Below, in pieces: positions 47,618 through 57,402 of a stretch of DNA of 64,000 nucleotides. This DNA is from BJ22 sp021298375 (GTDB lineage: Bacteria > Planctomycetota > Planctomycetia > Pirellulales > Pirellulaceae). A program made the position numbers and the translations under genes. Positions within the stretch are counted from its first letter, which is position 1, and each line of letters opens with the position of its first letter. Location: assembly GCA_046343015.1 (NCBI GenBank), contig JBKDOL010000039.1:41323-105322 (forward strand), given 5' to 3'. The notes below the pieces were generated by a model. The model had not been told where the DNA came from and made no database searches. It worked only from the letters and a program-made list of their open reading frames with translations.

Positions 47618-48598
47618 ATGGTCTTCAACATGAGCAAGTCGGAACAAAACGAGGCCCAGCTGTTGCAGCGATTGAGCCGCTCCGTTGAGCAAATCGAAGC
47701 CCGCATGAGACCAGAGCCTTGGGAAGACGACCTCTCGCGCAACACGCTCGACACAGCTCCGTTTTTTAACCTCCCGCCGGTCAGCCAGCGGAGCGACGAA
47801 GAATTTGTGCAACAGTCTCGAGCGGTTACACCGGCACTCCTCGCCGGAGCCGACCTGCGTCAACTGGCTGCCCGCGACTCGTGGCCGATCCCCTCGCCGG
47901 AGGACCGAGAGGGCTACTCACCCGGCCTCGACGTCCAGTATTGGTCCTCGGGTTTGGCGGATTTCCTGAAAGTCAGTCAGGCTGCCCGGCAACTGGGAGT
48001 GGAAATCCAGCGCTATTTTGACTTTGGTTGTGCTTCGGGGCGGGTACTCCGTCACTTTGCCGCTCAAACCGACATCGCCGAGGTCTGGGGAAGCGATATC
48101 AATCAGCGACACGTCCGCTGGCTCTACGAGCATCTTCCGCAGCAGGTAAAACCGATTTTCAACCATACCCTTCCGACCCTGCCGATCCCAGACAATTACT
48201 TTGATGTCGTCACTGCGTTTTCAGTGTTTACCCATATCGATACCTTCGAGACCGCGTGGCTGGCCGAGTTGCGTCGCGTTCTGCGTCCCGGTGGAATGGC
48301 CTATCTGACGGTTCACAACGAAGCGACTTGGGAAGTCCTCCGCGGAGAACTCGAGAACCCCAACAATCGGCTGGTTCAGGCAATCCTCAAAGTGGATCCG
48401 AATTTCGCCCAGGCTGTCCACGGCCCCCTGCCCGATTGTCGAACGGTCTATCGGCACCAGAAGCAGGGGCCCTATCGGGCGCAAGTGTTTCATTCCAATA
48501 ACTACTTGCGCAATGTCTGGGGGCGATTTTTTGAGGTCGTGGAAATACTTCCGCGTCATCACGTTCGCCAGACCGTCATGCTGCTCCGCAAATCCTGA
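47618..48598 (+). CDS. Class I SAM-dependent methyltransferase
   Basis: The 326-residue product has an N-terminal helical extension (about 1-110) and a methyltransferase core: RYFDFGCASGRVLRHFA (motif I), VWGSDINQRHV (motif II), IPDNYFDVVTAFSVFTHID and LRRVLRPGGMAYLTVH. The substrate is unknown; proteins with this layout often lie in surface-glycan loci. AGGAG is ten bases upstream of the ATG; a second ATG four codons on is possible. Confidence 0.86.
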   Translation: MVFNMSKSEQNEAQLLQRLSRSVEQIEARMRPEPWEDDLSRNTLDTAPFFNLPPVSQRSDEEFVQQSRAVTPALLAGADLRQLAARDSWPIPSPEDREGYSPGLDVQYWSSGLADFLKVSQAARQLGVEIQRYFDFGCASGRVLRHFAAQTDIAEVWGSDINQRHVRWLYEHLPQQVKPIFNHTLPTLPIPDNYFDVVTAFSVFTHIDTFETAWLAELRRVLRPGGMAYLTVHNEATWEVLRGELENPNNRLVQAILKVDPNFAQAVHGPLPDCRTVYRHQKQGPYRAQVFHSNNYLRNVWGRFFEVVEILPRHHVRQTVMLLRKS

Positions 48599-48642
48599 AC
48601 GTCAATTCCTCCGCCCCCGATTCGAAGTTGAAAGCAACGGGA

Positions 48643-49110
48643 ATGTCCGGCACGAAATCGCTCCAGGAAACCTACTCGCCGGAGGGAATCTGTTTTGGCT
48701 GCGGACCAGCCAACAAAGAGGGGCTGCGCATCCGAAGTTTCGTCGAGGGGGAAGAGCTCGTCGCCACATTCCAGGCGGAGCGGCGACATCAGGCCTTTGA
48801 AGGAATGCTCAACGGCGGCATCATCGGTTCCCTGCTCGACTGTCACTGCAATTGGATGGCTGCCTGGCATCTGATGCAGCGCCAAGGGCTCGAAGCCCCT
48901 CCCTGCACCGTCACCGCCGAATACACGATCAAGATGCTTAAGCCGACCCCGATTGCCGCGCCCCTGCAACTGCGGGCTTGGGTAATCGAATCCAGCGATC
49001 GCCGCGCGAAAGTGGGTGGCACGCTTTCGGCAGCTGGCGAAGTCACCGCGACTTGCGAGGGTGTTTTTGTCGCAGTCCGGCCGGGCCATCCGGCGTTTCA
49101 TCGCTGGTAA
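48643..49110 (+). CDS. PaaI-like hotdog thioesterase
   Basis: The 155-residue product has the hotdog fold: FQAERRHQAFEGMLNGGIIGSLLDCHCNW, where HxxxxGxxxGG and the following Asp mark the PaaI group, and then strands TAEYTIKMLKPTPIAAPLQL. It should hydrolyse an acyl-CoA or acyl-ACP thioester. A TTG at 48628 would add five residues; the ATG at 48643 is preferred. It follows the methyltransferase by 44 bp and may be cotranscribed. A CFGCG motif near the N-terminus is seen in part of the family. Confidence 0.8.
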   Translation: MSGTKSLQETYSPEGICFGCGPANKEGLRIRSFVEGEELVATFQAERRHQAFEGMLNGGIIGSLLDCHCNWMAAWHLMQRQGLEAPPCTVTAEYTIKMLKPTPIAAPLQLRAWVIESSDRRAKVGGTLSAAGEVTATCEGVFVAVRPGHPAFHRW

Positions 49111-49368
49111 GTCGAGCCCCTTGGCGAGCGAACCTCGGTCCGTTTGCCTTCCACAGCGAGCGGCAAGGGAGGATTCCCTGCCTCCAGCCCGTTGACCAAG
49201 TGGCTTAATCGGCCAAAATAGGGGCTATGAGGCTGGCCGTCTCGCTCTCTCACGGAGTCGGGCGAGCGTTCCGCCCACCCGCAGTCATTCTCAAACACTC
49301 AGACCGCATTTTCCCGGGCAGACAGCCGCTCGCCTCAACCCGGGAGTTTCTACTCGCAGGAGTACCGA

Positions 49369-50547
49369 ATGAGCACCACCAGCCTTCCCCACCCGGCCAC
49401 TCAAGCTCAAAAGTCGAACGACCCGTTGCGGCTGATCGACGTCGACTTCGTGCGATTTTATGTCGGCAATGCCAAGCAGGCAGCTTATTTCTATGCCCAG
49501 AGCTTCGGTTTTGAAATCGAGCAGATTTCCGACCTCACGACCGGCTCCCGGGACCAGGCGACTTATCTCCTCACTCAGGGGAACATTCGCTTCCTGTTGA
49601 CGACCGGATTGCACAAGGACCATCCTGCCCAGCAGGAAGTCGGACTCTATGGCGACGGCATCAAGGATATCGCCTTTACTGTTGAGGACTCAACTGCTGC
49701 CTACGAGCAAGCTCTGAAGAATGGTGCCCAATCGGCTTACGAGCCGGTGACGCTTTCCGACAGCCGGGGCACTGTGGTGATGTCCGGGATCAAAACCTTT
49801 GGGCGAACGATTCACAGTTTCGTTTCGCGGAGCGGCGACTATGTGCTGGAGCGGGTCAAACGCGGCGACCAGTTCATGCCAAAGTACGCCTCGACCGGCG
49901 ATTTGGCGATCAATGCCTACAACCGCAGCAATCCAGTCGGCCTGTTCTACGTCGACCATTGCGTCGGTAACGTCGAACTCGGCAAGATGAACTACTGGGT
50001 GCAGTGGTATGAAGACGTGCTCGGATTCAAGTTGTTCAAGCACTTCGATGACAAAGACATCTCCACCGAATATTCAGCTTTGATGTCGAAGGTCATGGAC
50101 TCTGGTCGCGAACTGATCAAGATTCCAATCAATGAACCGGCTCACGGCAAAAAGAAAAGTCAGATTCAGGAGTACCTGGAGTGGCACAATAACACTCCAG
50201 GAATTCAGCACCTGGCCTTGTTGACCAAAGATGAATTGCACACGGTCGCCCGCCTGCGACAGCGCGGCGTCGATTTCCTGCGGATCCCCGATACTTACTA
50301 CGAGACGGTTTGGGATCGGGTCGGTGAAATCAAGGAAGATGTCGACGTGGTCAAGGACCTGCGACTGCTCGTCGACCGCGATGACAAGGGCTATCTGCTG
50401 CAGATTTTTACCAAACCGCTTCAAGACCGGCCGACCTTGTTTTTTGAGATTATCTGTCGCCGCGGCAGCGAATCGTTTGGCAAAGGGAATTTCAAAGCTC
50501 TCTTTGAGTCGCTTGAACTCGAGCAGGAACGTAGGGGCAATCTGTAG
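49369..50547 (+). CDS. hpd: 4-Hydroxyphenylpyruvate dioxygenase
   Basis: The enzyme turns 4-hydroxyphenylpyruvate into homogentisate, in tyrosine breakdown or in tocopherol and pyomelanin formation. The 392-residue product has two VOC domains. The iron ligands are H197 (YVDHCVG), H281 (GIQHLAL) and E360 (FFEIICRRG), and the C-terminal gating helix region SFGKGNFKALFESLELEQ is complete. AGGAGTA lies upstream of the ATG. No other tyrosine-degradation gene is in the window. The related hydroxymandelate synthase shares the fold, but length and the C-terminal part fit the dioxygenase. Confidence 0.94.
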   Translation: MSTTSLPHPATQAQKSNDPLRLIDVDFVRFYVGNAKQAAYFYAQSFGFEIEQISDLTTGSRDQATYLLTQGNIRFLLTTGLHKDHPAQQEVGLYGDGIKDIAFTVEDSTAAYEQALKNGAQSAYEPVTLSDSRGTVVMSGIKTFGRTIHSFVSRSGDYVLERVKRGDQFMPKYASTGDLAINAYNRSNPVGLFYVDHCVGNVELGKMNYWVQWYEDVLGFKLFKHFDDKDISTEYSALMSKVMDSGRELIKIPINEPAHGKKKSQIQEYLEWHNNTPGIQHLALLTKDELHTVARLRQRGVDFLRIPDTYYETVWDRVGEIKEDVDVVKDLRLLVDRDDKGYLLQIFTKPLQDRPTLFFEIICRRGSESFGKGNFKALFESLELEQERRGNL

Positions 50548-50963
50548 TGGTTTGGCAAAGCCCAAAAAACAGGGTTGAGTCAAATCGTACCGCGGACATC
50601 CCCTTCCGTTGATGCAACATTGGACTGGTGACCGTTCCTTAACACCTGTGGCGGAGCGACGCCGGGCTTGGGAGTCGACGAACTGGAATTCTGTCGGAAC
50701 CTGAAAGTCAGGTCAGCCAAAGCACGGGGCTGAAGAGGTTGAGGCGGGCGCGGCTCGGGTCACGCTCGCTATAGGTCGCGCGGCTTAAGCTGGTGCCGCA
50801 GGTTCCCGCACCGCGCGGTTATCTCAAGCGTTATTTCAAGCGCCGTCTCAAGCGCCGTCTCAAGCGCCGTCTTAAGCGCGGTCCGCTGCTCCTGCCGGGA
50901 ATCGACCGCCCATTTGTGGTGGTGATTGCATGGAAAATCAAGTTCCCCAATTTTTGGCTGGCT
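50548..50963. other. 416-bp convergent gap with tandem repeat
   Basis: The gap lies between hpd (plus) and uvrB (minus), so no promoter for either is expected here. It contains a 12-bp tandem repeat at 50824-50883. No clear terminator was recognised. Confidence 0.5.
50824..50883. repeat. 12-bp tandem repeat, five copies
   Basis: Five units of TCAAGCGCCGTC (the first reads TCAAGCGTTATT, the last TTAAGCGCGGTC) in the hpd-uvrB gap. Read on the minus strand it would give a repeating RRLK-type tetrapeptide, but the frame belongs to no supported gene. Confidence 0.9.
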
Positions 50964-53030
50964 TTACGCTCCGTCGGCCTTGGGGCGGGGGACTCTCCCC
51001 CGCTTTCCCTTTCTCCCTCGACCCTTGAACGAACCACCCTGCTCGCGGACCGCGGAGAGCGGCTCGCCGATGGCATCCCGCATCTGCGTGATTCGGTCGC
51101 GCAATGTCGCCGCCCGCTCGAACTCCAGCGACTCGGCGGCCTGCAGCATCTCCTGCTCCAATTCGTTGATGTACTCTTCCGTGATGTACACGGTCTCATC
51201 AGTCCGGCCGACCATCTCATTGGCTTGGCGATGCGCGGATAGTTCGGACTCGATTCCCTGAGAGATGTTCTTCTTGACCGTTTGCGGCGTGATGCCGTGC
51301 AGCTGGTTGAATTCCTGCTGCAATTTACGGCGACGAGCGGTCTCGGCAATTGCATTCCGCATGGCCTCGGTAATCTTGTCCGCATACAGAATGACCTTCG
51401 CGTTCACATTACGCGCCGAGCGGCCAATCGTTTGAATCAGCGATGTTTCGCTGCGGAGAAAGCCCTCCTTGTCTGCGTCCAGAATGGCCACCAGAGAAAC
51501 TTCGGGCAGGTCGAGTCCTTCGCGGAGCAGGTTTACGCCGACCAAGGACTCAAACTTCCCCTCCCGGAGGTCCTTCAGCAACTCCACCCGCTCGAACGCA
51601 TCCAGTTCGCTGTGCAGCCACTTGCATGCGACCCCATTTTCGCACAGGTAGGCAGAGAGATCTTCGGCCAGCCTTTTGGTCAGAGCCGTCACGAGCACTC
51701 GCTCGCCAACGGATCGCCGCTGCTTGATTTGTTCCAGAAGGTGAGCGACTTGGCCGCTGGCGGTGACGACTTCAATTTCCGGGTCGAGCAGCCCGGTGGG
51801 GCGAATCACCTGCTCGACGACTTCGCCGCCGGTTTTCTCCAACTCGTAATCATTGGGGGTAGCCGAGACATGGACCACCTGGCAGATTTTTGCCTCCCAT
51901 TCCTCGAACTTGAGCGGTCGATTGTCCAAGGCGCAAGGAAGCCGAAAACCGTGTTCGACCAGCGTCATCTTGCGACTCCGGTCGCCACTGTACATGGCCC
52001 GCACCTGCGGAATGGTCACATGCGACTCATCGATAAACAGCAGATAGTCCTTGGGGAAAAAGTTGTAAAGCGTATCCGGTGTTTCTCCCGGTGCCTTGCC
52101 GGCCAGGGGGCGACTGTAATTTTCGATTCCGGGACAATGTCCCACCTGTTCCATCATCTCAATATCAAACCGGGTCCGAGCGCTCAGTCGCTGGGCCTCC
52201 AGCAATTTCCCCTCCTTGCGGAAATGCTCCAGTCGTTCAGCAAGCTCCTGCTTGATAATCTCGATTGCCGACTTGATTCGCGACTCGGGGGTCACAAAGT
52301 GTTTGGCTGGGTAGACAAACAATTGGTCGTGCGTGCTGAGGACCTCGCCGCTCACCGGATGGATGATCGAGAGTTGTTCAATTTCGTCTCCCCAGAACTC
52401 CACCCGAAACGCATACTCCTCATAACTCGGCCAGATTTCCACCGAGTCGCCCCTGACCCGAAATTTCGAACGCTCGAAAGCGATGTCATTTCGCTGGTAG
52501 AGGACATCGACAAGTTGCGAGAGCATCTGATCGCGGTCGCGCTGCTCGCCCCGCTTGAGCGAGACCACCATCCGCCGATAGTCATCTGGCGAACCCAAAC
52601 CGTAGATGCTGCTCACGCTGGCGACAATGATCACATCCGAGCGGCTGACCAGGGAACTGGTCGTCGCCAATCGCAGACGGTCAATTTCTTCATTGATGGA
52701 GGCATCTTTTTCAATGTAGATATCCCGCTGGGGGATATAGGCCTCGGGTTGGTAGTAGTCGTAATAACTGACGAAATAGTGAACTGCGTTATACGGGAAA
52801 AAATCCTTGAACTCGCTGTACAACTGGGCGGCGAGTGTCTTGTTGTGAGAGATCACCAGGGCTGGTCTCTGCATCTCCTGAATCACGTTTGCCATCGTGA
52901 AGGTTTTGCCAGAGCCCGTCACCCCCATCAAAACCTGATGCTTTTTCCCCTCGCGCAGCCCTCGCACCAACGACGAAATGGCTGCCGGTTGATCGCCCGC
53001 CGGTGGAAAGGGTGCCCGCAATTGAAACAT
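50964..53030 (-). CDS. uvrB: Excinuclease ABC subunit B
   Basis: UvrB is the damage-verifying helicase-like subunit of nucleotide-excision repair. The 688-residue product has Walker A GVTGSGKT (about 34-41), the beta-hairpin YYDYYQPEAYIPQRD, the DESHVTIPQ Walker B, the late helicase motifs GVNLLREGLDLPEVSL and QTIGRSARN, and a C-terminal UVR motif (LEQEMLQAAESLEFERAATL) that contacts UvrC. A Lys/Arg/Gly-rich tail of about 25 residues follows. Start at 53030 (MFQLRAPFPPAGDQ) matches the family; the longer frame to 53108 does not. Confidence 0.96.
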   Translation of the reverse strand: MFQLRAPFPPAGDQPAAISSLVRGLREGKKHQVLMGVTGSGKTFTMANVIQEMQRPALVISHNKTLAAQLYSEFKDFFPYNAVHYFVSYYDYYQPEAYIPQRDIYIEKDASINEEIDRLRLATTSSLVSRSDVIIVASVSSIYGLGSPDDYRRMVVSLKRGEQRDRDQMLSQLVDVLYQRNDIAFERSKFRVRGDSVEIWPSYEEYAFRVEFWGDEIEQLSIIHPVSGEVLSTHDQLFVYPAKHFVTPESRIKSAIEIIKQELAERLEHFRKEGKLLEAQRLSARTRFDIEMMEQVGHCPGIENYSRPLAGKAPGETPDTLYNFFPKDYLLFIDESHVTIPQVRAMYSGDRSRKMTLVEHGFRLPCALDNRPLKFEEWEAKICQVVHVSATPNDYELEKTGGEVVEQVIRPTGLLDPEIEVVTASGQVAHLLEQIKQRRSVGERVLVTALTKRLAEDLSAYLCENGVACKWLHSELDAFERVELLKDLREGKFESLVGVNLLREGLDLPEVSLVAILDADKEGFLRSETSLIQTIGRSARNVNAKVILYADKITEAMRNAIAETARRRKLQQEFNQLHGITPQTVKKNISQGIESELSAHRQANEMVGRTDETVYITEEYINELEQEMLQAAESLEFERAATLRDRITQMRDAIGEPLSAVREQGGSFKGRGRKGKRGRVPRPKADGA

Positions 53031-53247
53031 CACAAAAATCCTGAAACAGAATGGGCCAGGTGAAACCGACCACGCAATCGTCGTCAGCCGACCTGAACAG
53101 GGTGCCACTTATTCTGGATAAGCAAACTTCCCCAATCCCATTTGTATCGGCCAACAGGGGCTCAAGTCCAGCCACAAGGAGGATTTCGACGCCAAGCCAA
53201 TCGGTCCGGTGGCCGTTTGCTTGCGAAAGCCCGGGACTTGACGAACC

Positions 53248-54114
53248 CTAGTCGACCTCGCCCGACTCCTCCGGGGGCGATTCGCCGGCAGTGGCCGGGG
53301 CCAGCCGTCTCAGGTAAGGCAGCATCGCCTGGAACTTGGCGGTTCCAATCCCGCTGACGTTGAGTAATTGGTCGGTCGAGTGAAATCCCCCCGACTGCTC
53401 CCGATAATTGACAATGGCCGCCGCCAGCTTCGGTCCGACTCCTGGCAAATTGGCCAACTCAGCTGCCGAGGCTGTGTTCAAATCGACTGCAAACCGCAAG
53501 TCCGTGCGGCGAGCGCGGTCGATATCAATCAGACGCGTGCGAAGCGTCGCTACTTGCCAACTGCTCCAGCCAATCATCGCCAGAGCGGCGACCAGCAAAA
53601 ATCCCGCCAACGTCCCTTGGTCGTAATGGCTGAAATACCAAGCGTCGGGCCCCGCAGGGGAACTCCCAAACGGGCGCACCGCGTGCAGCGGCGCTTGCTC
53701 CTCGCGTTTCCCCTCGGCCGTTCCTGCGCTGAGTTCCAATTCAGTGCCTTGCAAATTCGTTCCGGCTGCCGCTTCCAATTCCGCCGGTGAAACGTCAACA
53801 ACGCTGTCAGGTAGGCCTGGCAACGGTTGGCGGGAGGCAGCCGAAGAAGAGTCCTCTGGATTGGCGAGCACGGGTCTGACCGCTGAGACAAGTGAATCGC
53901 TGGGAGACAGACCCCAATTGTAACCGCTCGCAGAGGTGTTGGGGGCGGTCTGCTGGCAAGGCCCTTCGGCGATCCCGGCTCGAATCGTCCCATCCTCCAA
54001 GCCCTGAATGGCTCCTCTCAAAACCGGTCTGGTCAGACAAGTCTGGCTGGACAAGTCAGCCGGCTCGCGGAGCGAACATCTGGCGCAGCACCAATTGCGG
54101 GAAAACCCAGGCAT
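53248..54114 (-). CDS. ComEA-like helix-hairpin-helix protein
   Basis: The product (288 residues as drawn) has one membrane segment (about 168-187, GTLAGFLLVAALAMIGW) and a C-terminal double helix-hairpin-helix (about 210-270): VDLNTASAAELANLPGVGPK and GFHSTDQLLNVSGIGTAK. This is the DNA-binding module of ComEA, which takes up DNA across the envelope; many genomes use similar modules in other proteins. The N-terminal 160 residues are low complexity. The start is uncertain: the ATG at 54114 overlaps the upstream glycosyltransferase gene by 59 bases, and a start nearer its stop at 54056 is possible. Confidence 0.75.
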   Translation of the reverse strand: MPGFSRNWCCARCSLREPADLSSQTCLTRPVLRGAIQGLEDGTIRAGIAEGPCQQTAPNTSASGYNWGLSPSDSLVSAVRPVLANPEDSSSAASRQPLPGLPDSVVDVSPAELEAAAGTNLQGTELELSAGTAEGKREEQAPLHAVRPFGSSPAGPDAWYFSHYDQGTLAGFLLVAALAMIGWSSWQVATLRTRLIDIDRARRTDLRFAVDLNTASAAELANLPGVGPKLAAAIVNYREQSGGFHSTDQLLNVSGIGTAKFQAMLPYLRRLAPATAGESPPEESGEVD

Positions 54115-54859
54115 CTTTGGCGTAGCGTTTCACCAGCCGCCTCGGTTCGCTGAGCATGCGATGCAGCCACTCCAGCCCACAGTGCTGCATCCAGCGGGGA
54201 GCGCGGCGCCGTTCGTTTGCCAGAAAGTCGATCGTTGCCCCAACGCATAATGCCACTTTCGCAGCGATTTGATCGCGGTGAGCGTGAACCCAGCACTCCT
54301 GTTTCGGGGCACCCAGCCCGACAACGAGGACATCCGGGCGGCAGTCAGCAATCCGCCACAGGATCTGTTCATTTTCCTCGGGGAGTTTCTCGAATCCCAG
54401 CGGAGGACTGTAACAGCCAACGACTTTGACACCGGGCCAGAGCTTTTGAATATTGCTGGCCGCCCGCTCCGCCACCCCGGGCGCTGCGCCCAATAGGTAG
54501 ACTTTCAGCGGACCCAGCCCGTTGGTCGAGTCAAACAGTCGTGGAACCAAATCCGATCCCGGCACTCGCTCCGGGAGTTTTTGCCTGAGCAGTCGCGAGG
54601 CCCAAACCAGTGGATGTCCATCGGCCAAAACCAGGTCCGCATCCCGATAGGCGCCCTGCAATCCCTCATGCTCTTGCAGCAACACGGCGTGGTCAACATT
54701 GGGCGTGACAACAAATCGGCAGCGCACAGAATCCTCTGCAACCCAGGATCGCAACTGGGCGACCGCCTGCTTCATCGAAAGCGGATCGATCTCAAAGCCA
54801 AACAGGCGACGTCGGGGAATCGGGCGAAACGAGGAGACTGGCGGCTCGCAAAGCGACAT
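54056..54859 (-). CDS. WecG/TagA/CpsF-type glycosyltransferase
   Basis: The 267-residue product belongs to GT26, which moves an N-acetylmannosamine-type sugar onto a lipid-linked acceptor. It has GFEIDPLSMKQAVAQL, TPNVDHAVLLQEH, the ADLVLADGHPLVWASRLL motif with the catalytic Asp, VYLLGAAPGVAERAA, VLVVGLGAPKQECWVHAH and the late ALCVGATIDFLA with RAPRWMQ and LEWLHRML. Start at 54859 (MSLCEPPVSS) is chosen over 55003. The ComEA-like gene follows with an overlap. The deacetylase and GT4 genes on the other strand suggest a surface-polysaccharide context. Confidence 0.9.
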   Translation of the reverse strand: MSLCEPPVSSFRPIPRRRLFGFEIDPLSMKQAVAQLRSWVAEDSVRCRFVVTPNVDHAVLLQEHEGLQGAYRDADLVLADGHPLVWASRLLRQKLPERVPGSDLVPRLFDSTNGLGPLKVYLLGAAPGVAERAASNIQKLWPGVKVVGCYSPPLGFEKLPEENEQILWRIADCRPDVLVVGLGAPKQECWVHAHRDQIAAKVALCVGATIDFLANERRRAPRWMQHCGLEWLHRMLSEPRRLVKRYAKDAWVFPQLVLRQMFAPRAG

Positions 54860-55324
54860 GGCTGAAGCGTTCCCGGGAGAAGAGTGGGGCGAGGTGAGGT
54901 GCCGAGACAAGGCTGCAAAAAATACGGTTCCGGAGGCAGCGGATCGCGGGCAAGCAAAGCATAGCTCATTGCCGCACCATTGTCGCAACCGCTTCGTCGC
55001 CACCGCATCATTGCGACCGCATCATTGCTACCACAGCATCGCAGGACGGTCATCGGCTCCCGGCGGAGCCCCGGCATGCAGCTCGCTGAACCCCAAGGTT
55101 CTTACGATGGTACCGGTTGTAGGGAATCTGCCAGGACTGGAATGTGCCAATAGACTTGCGAGTTCCCTCCTTGGTTGCATCCCCTCCCTGAGATCCCACA
55201 CTTTCCTGATCCGCTGGCAAGACATTCACTCCGGGGCCAGACCTTTTGGCCACGCGCCGAAGCGCCCCCGGTCGCAGTTTGCCATTTCAGTTTATCCCAG
55301 CCTGCCGCCGCGCAATCGTTCCGC
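54860..55324. other. 465-bp divergent gap
   Basis: The gap lies between the WecG/TagA-type gene (minus) and the deacetylase gene (plus). A degenerate CCGCATCATTGCGA direct repeat lies at about 55005-55035. Frames open through the gap on both strands are extensions of the two neighbouring genes and are not taken as coding. Confidence 0.45.
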
Positions 55325-56155
55325 ATGCACTCTGCCGTCCCCGACTTCCTGATAACCGCCTACAACTGGACCGTTGGCCCGCTTCGTTCGGCTAACGTGC
55401 GGGTGCTGAAAGCGCGCGGCCTGCTCCCGGTCTCTATCCTTTTCTATCACCGTGTCGCAAACTCGTTTTTCAATGGCTGGACGATTAGTCACGAAGGATT
55501 TACCCGGCAAATTGATTGGTTGCAGGCAAACTTTGACTTGGTCAGTCTCTCAGAGGCTCAGCGACGAATCGCCAGTGGCTTCAATAATCGCCCGACGGTC
55601 GCGATTACCTTCGACGACGGTTACGCCGAGAACAGTGAGTACGCTCTGCCCTTATTGCTTGAGCGGAGCATTCCTTTCACTTACTTTGTGACAGTCCGGA
55701 ACGTAGTCGACCAGCGACCATTCACGCACGACCTTAATGCCGGACGGCCATTGCCGGTTGACTCCCTTGAGACCGTGCGGGCCTTGTCCGCGATCGGAGT
55801 CGATATTGGTTGCCACACGATGACTCACCCGGATCTGGCAACCCTGGATGAGACGCAATTGCAGCGCGAAATCTCCGCTGCCGGCAAGGAATTGGAGGAC
55901 CACATTGGCCGCAGCGTTCCTCACTTCGCATTTCCCTTTGGTCTGCAGCAGAACCTGACTCGCCGGGCCTTCGAAATCTGTCGCGAGCACGGATATGCGG
56001 CAGTTTGTTCAGCCTACGGCGGCATGAATGCGATTGGCCAGGAGGTCTTCCATCTGCAGCGGATCCACGGGGATCCGAGCGAGGCGCGGGTTCGGCATTG
56101 GCTCTCCTACAGTCAGCGACAGTTGTCCGTTCCACGCTTTCGGTATCAAGACTGA
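55325..56155 (+). CDS. Polysaccharide deacetylase (NodB/CE4 family)
   Basis: The 276-residue product has the NodB homology domain. Motif 1 is TFDDGY (D97 the likely base, D98 a metal ligand) and motif 2 is HTMTHPDL, with two His metal ligands. HFAFPFG follows as motif 3. ILFYHRV near the N-terminus is typical of the PgaB-like and glycan-synthesis-linked subgroup. It should remove N-acetyl groups from a glycan. No signal peptide is evident, so it may act in the cytoplasm on a precursor. Its TGA shares one base with the ATG of the next gene (TGATG). Confidence 0.88.
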   Translation: MHSAVPDFLITAYNWTVGPLRSANVRVLKARGLLPVSILFYHRVANSFFNGWTISHEGFTRQIDWLQANFDLVSLSEAQRRIASGFNNRPTVAITFDDGYAENSEYALPLLLERSIPFTYFVTVRNVVDQRPFTHDLNAGRPLPVDSLETVRALSAIGVDIGCHTMTHPDLATLDETQLQREISAAGKELEDHIGRSVPHFAFPFGLQQNLTRRAFEICREHGYAAVCSAYGGMNAIGQEVFHLQRIHGDPSEARVRHWLSYSQRQLSVPRFRYQD

Positions 56156-57372
56156 TGAACAAGCCGGTACTCAAAACCGAGGCGACATCTCCCCGCCCAC
56201 TGAATGCAATGTTCGTGCTCACCAGCCTTCCTGTTGGCGGCGCTGAGACACTGCTTCGCAATCTGACGCGAACATTCAATCCGGAGCGGACTCGCCCGCT
56301 CGTTTGTTGCCTCAAGGAACCGGGTGAATTGGGTGAGCAAATCGCGGCGGAAGTCCCGCTTTACAGTCGAATGCTTCGTGGCAAGTACGATGTGTTTGTG
56401 CTCCAAAGGTTGTCGCGTTTGTTCCGCCGGGAAAAAGTCGATGCGGTCGTCACGGTTGGGGCTGGCGACAAGATGTTCTGGGGACGGCTGGCTGCACGGC
56501 TCGCTCGCGTTCCCGTGATCCTCTCGGCACTCCATTCGACCGGATGGCCTGATGGCGTCGGCCGACTGAATCGCATGCTCACGCCGATCACCGATGGCTT
56601 TATCGCCGTGGCTCGTCCTCACGGGCAGTTCCTGGTCGAGTTCGAAAAGTTCCCTCAAGACAAAGTCTTTGTGATTCCCAATGGAATCGATACCCAGCAA
56701 TTCGTCCGGGATTCAGCCTTGCGTGCTGAATGGCGTCGAGCCTGGGATTTGGGAAATGAATCTCCCGTGGTGGGAATTGTCGCCGCACTTCGGCCCGAAA
56801 AGAACCATTTGCGTTTTCTCCGGATCGCTCGGCGCGTTGCCGATCAGCTGCCCGCCGCTCGGTTTGTGATCGCCGGCGATGGACCCGAACGAACACGGAT
56901 TGAACAGGAAATCGCTCAACTTGGTTTGGGTCAATCTGTCCGAATGCTGGGCACTGTCCAGAACATTCCCGCCGTGCTTTCGATGCTCGACCTGTTTGCC
57001 TTGACCTCTGACAACGAAGCGAGTCCCGTTTCCATTCTCGAGGCGATGTCCTGTCAACTGCCGGTCGTAGCGCCGCGCGTCGGCTCGATTCCGGAATTGG
57101 TTCGCCCTGACCTGACCGGGTTGCTGGTCGATGCAGCCGACGAAGCGGCGGCAGCAGAAGCCTGGTTGCGTGTTTTGCGAAACCCGGAACGCTCTCAAGC
57201 TTGGGGCAAGGCCGGCCGCGGTCATGTCCAGGCCAATGGCTCGCTTCAGTCGATGACCGAGGGCTACGAGATTCTGATCAGCACCCTCTATCAAGCGAAG
57301 CAATGGCGCGGCAATCGGACAATGGCCACCGGCAGACCAGAGGCTCGCTTGAATCGGGTCGCAAAAGCTTGA
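56155..57372 (+). CDS. Glycosyltransferase family 4 protein
   Basis: The 405-residue GT-B enzyme has an N-terminal domain with MFVLTSLPVGGAETLLRNL (GGAE loop) and a C-terminal GT4 domain: FVIPNGIDTQQF, VGIVAALRPEKNHLRFLRIA, FVIAGDGPERTRIE and the donor site DNEASPVSILEAMSCQLPVV (E-x7-E type). The start at 56155 shares a base with the deacetylase stop, so the two are coupled and probably act on one glycan. The frame is open further upstream but inside the deacetylase gene. Confidence 0.9.
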   Translation: MNKPVLKTEATSPRPLNAMFVLTSLPVGGAETLLRNLTRTFNPERTRPLVCCLKEPGELGEQIAAEVPLYSRMLRGKYDVFVLQRLSRLFRREKVDAVVTVGAGDKMFWGRLAARLARVPVILSALHSTGWPDGVGRLNRMLTPITDGFIAVARPHGQFLVEFEKFPQDKVFVIPNGIDTQQFVRDSALRAEWRRAWDLGNESPVVGIVAALRPEKNHLRFLRIARRVADQLPAARFVIAGDGPERTRIEQEIAQLGLGQSVRMLGTVQNIPAVLSMLDLFALTSDNEASPVSILEAMSCQLPVVAPRVGSIPELVRPDLTGLLVDAADEAAAAEAWLRVLRNPERSQAWGKAGRGHVQANGSLQSMTEGYEILISTLYQAKQWRGNRTMATGRPEARLNRVAKA

Positions 57373-57402
57373 ACAGCGAGAGTTTCAGCGGCAATCGCCC
57401 TG

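Noticed and set aside
51282..53063. 593-codon plus-strand open frame
   Set aside because: It is wholly antisense to uvrB and shows no domain.
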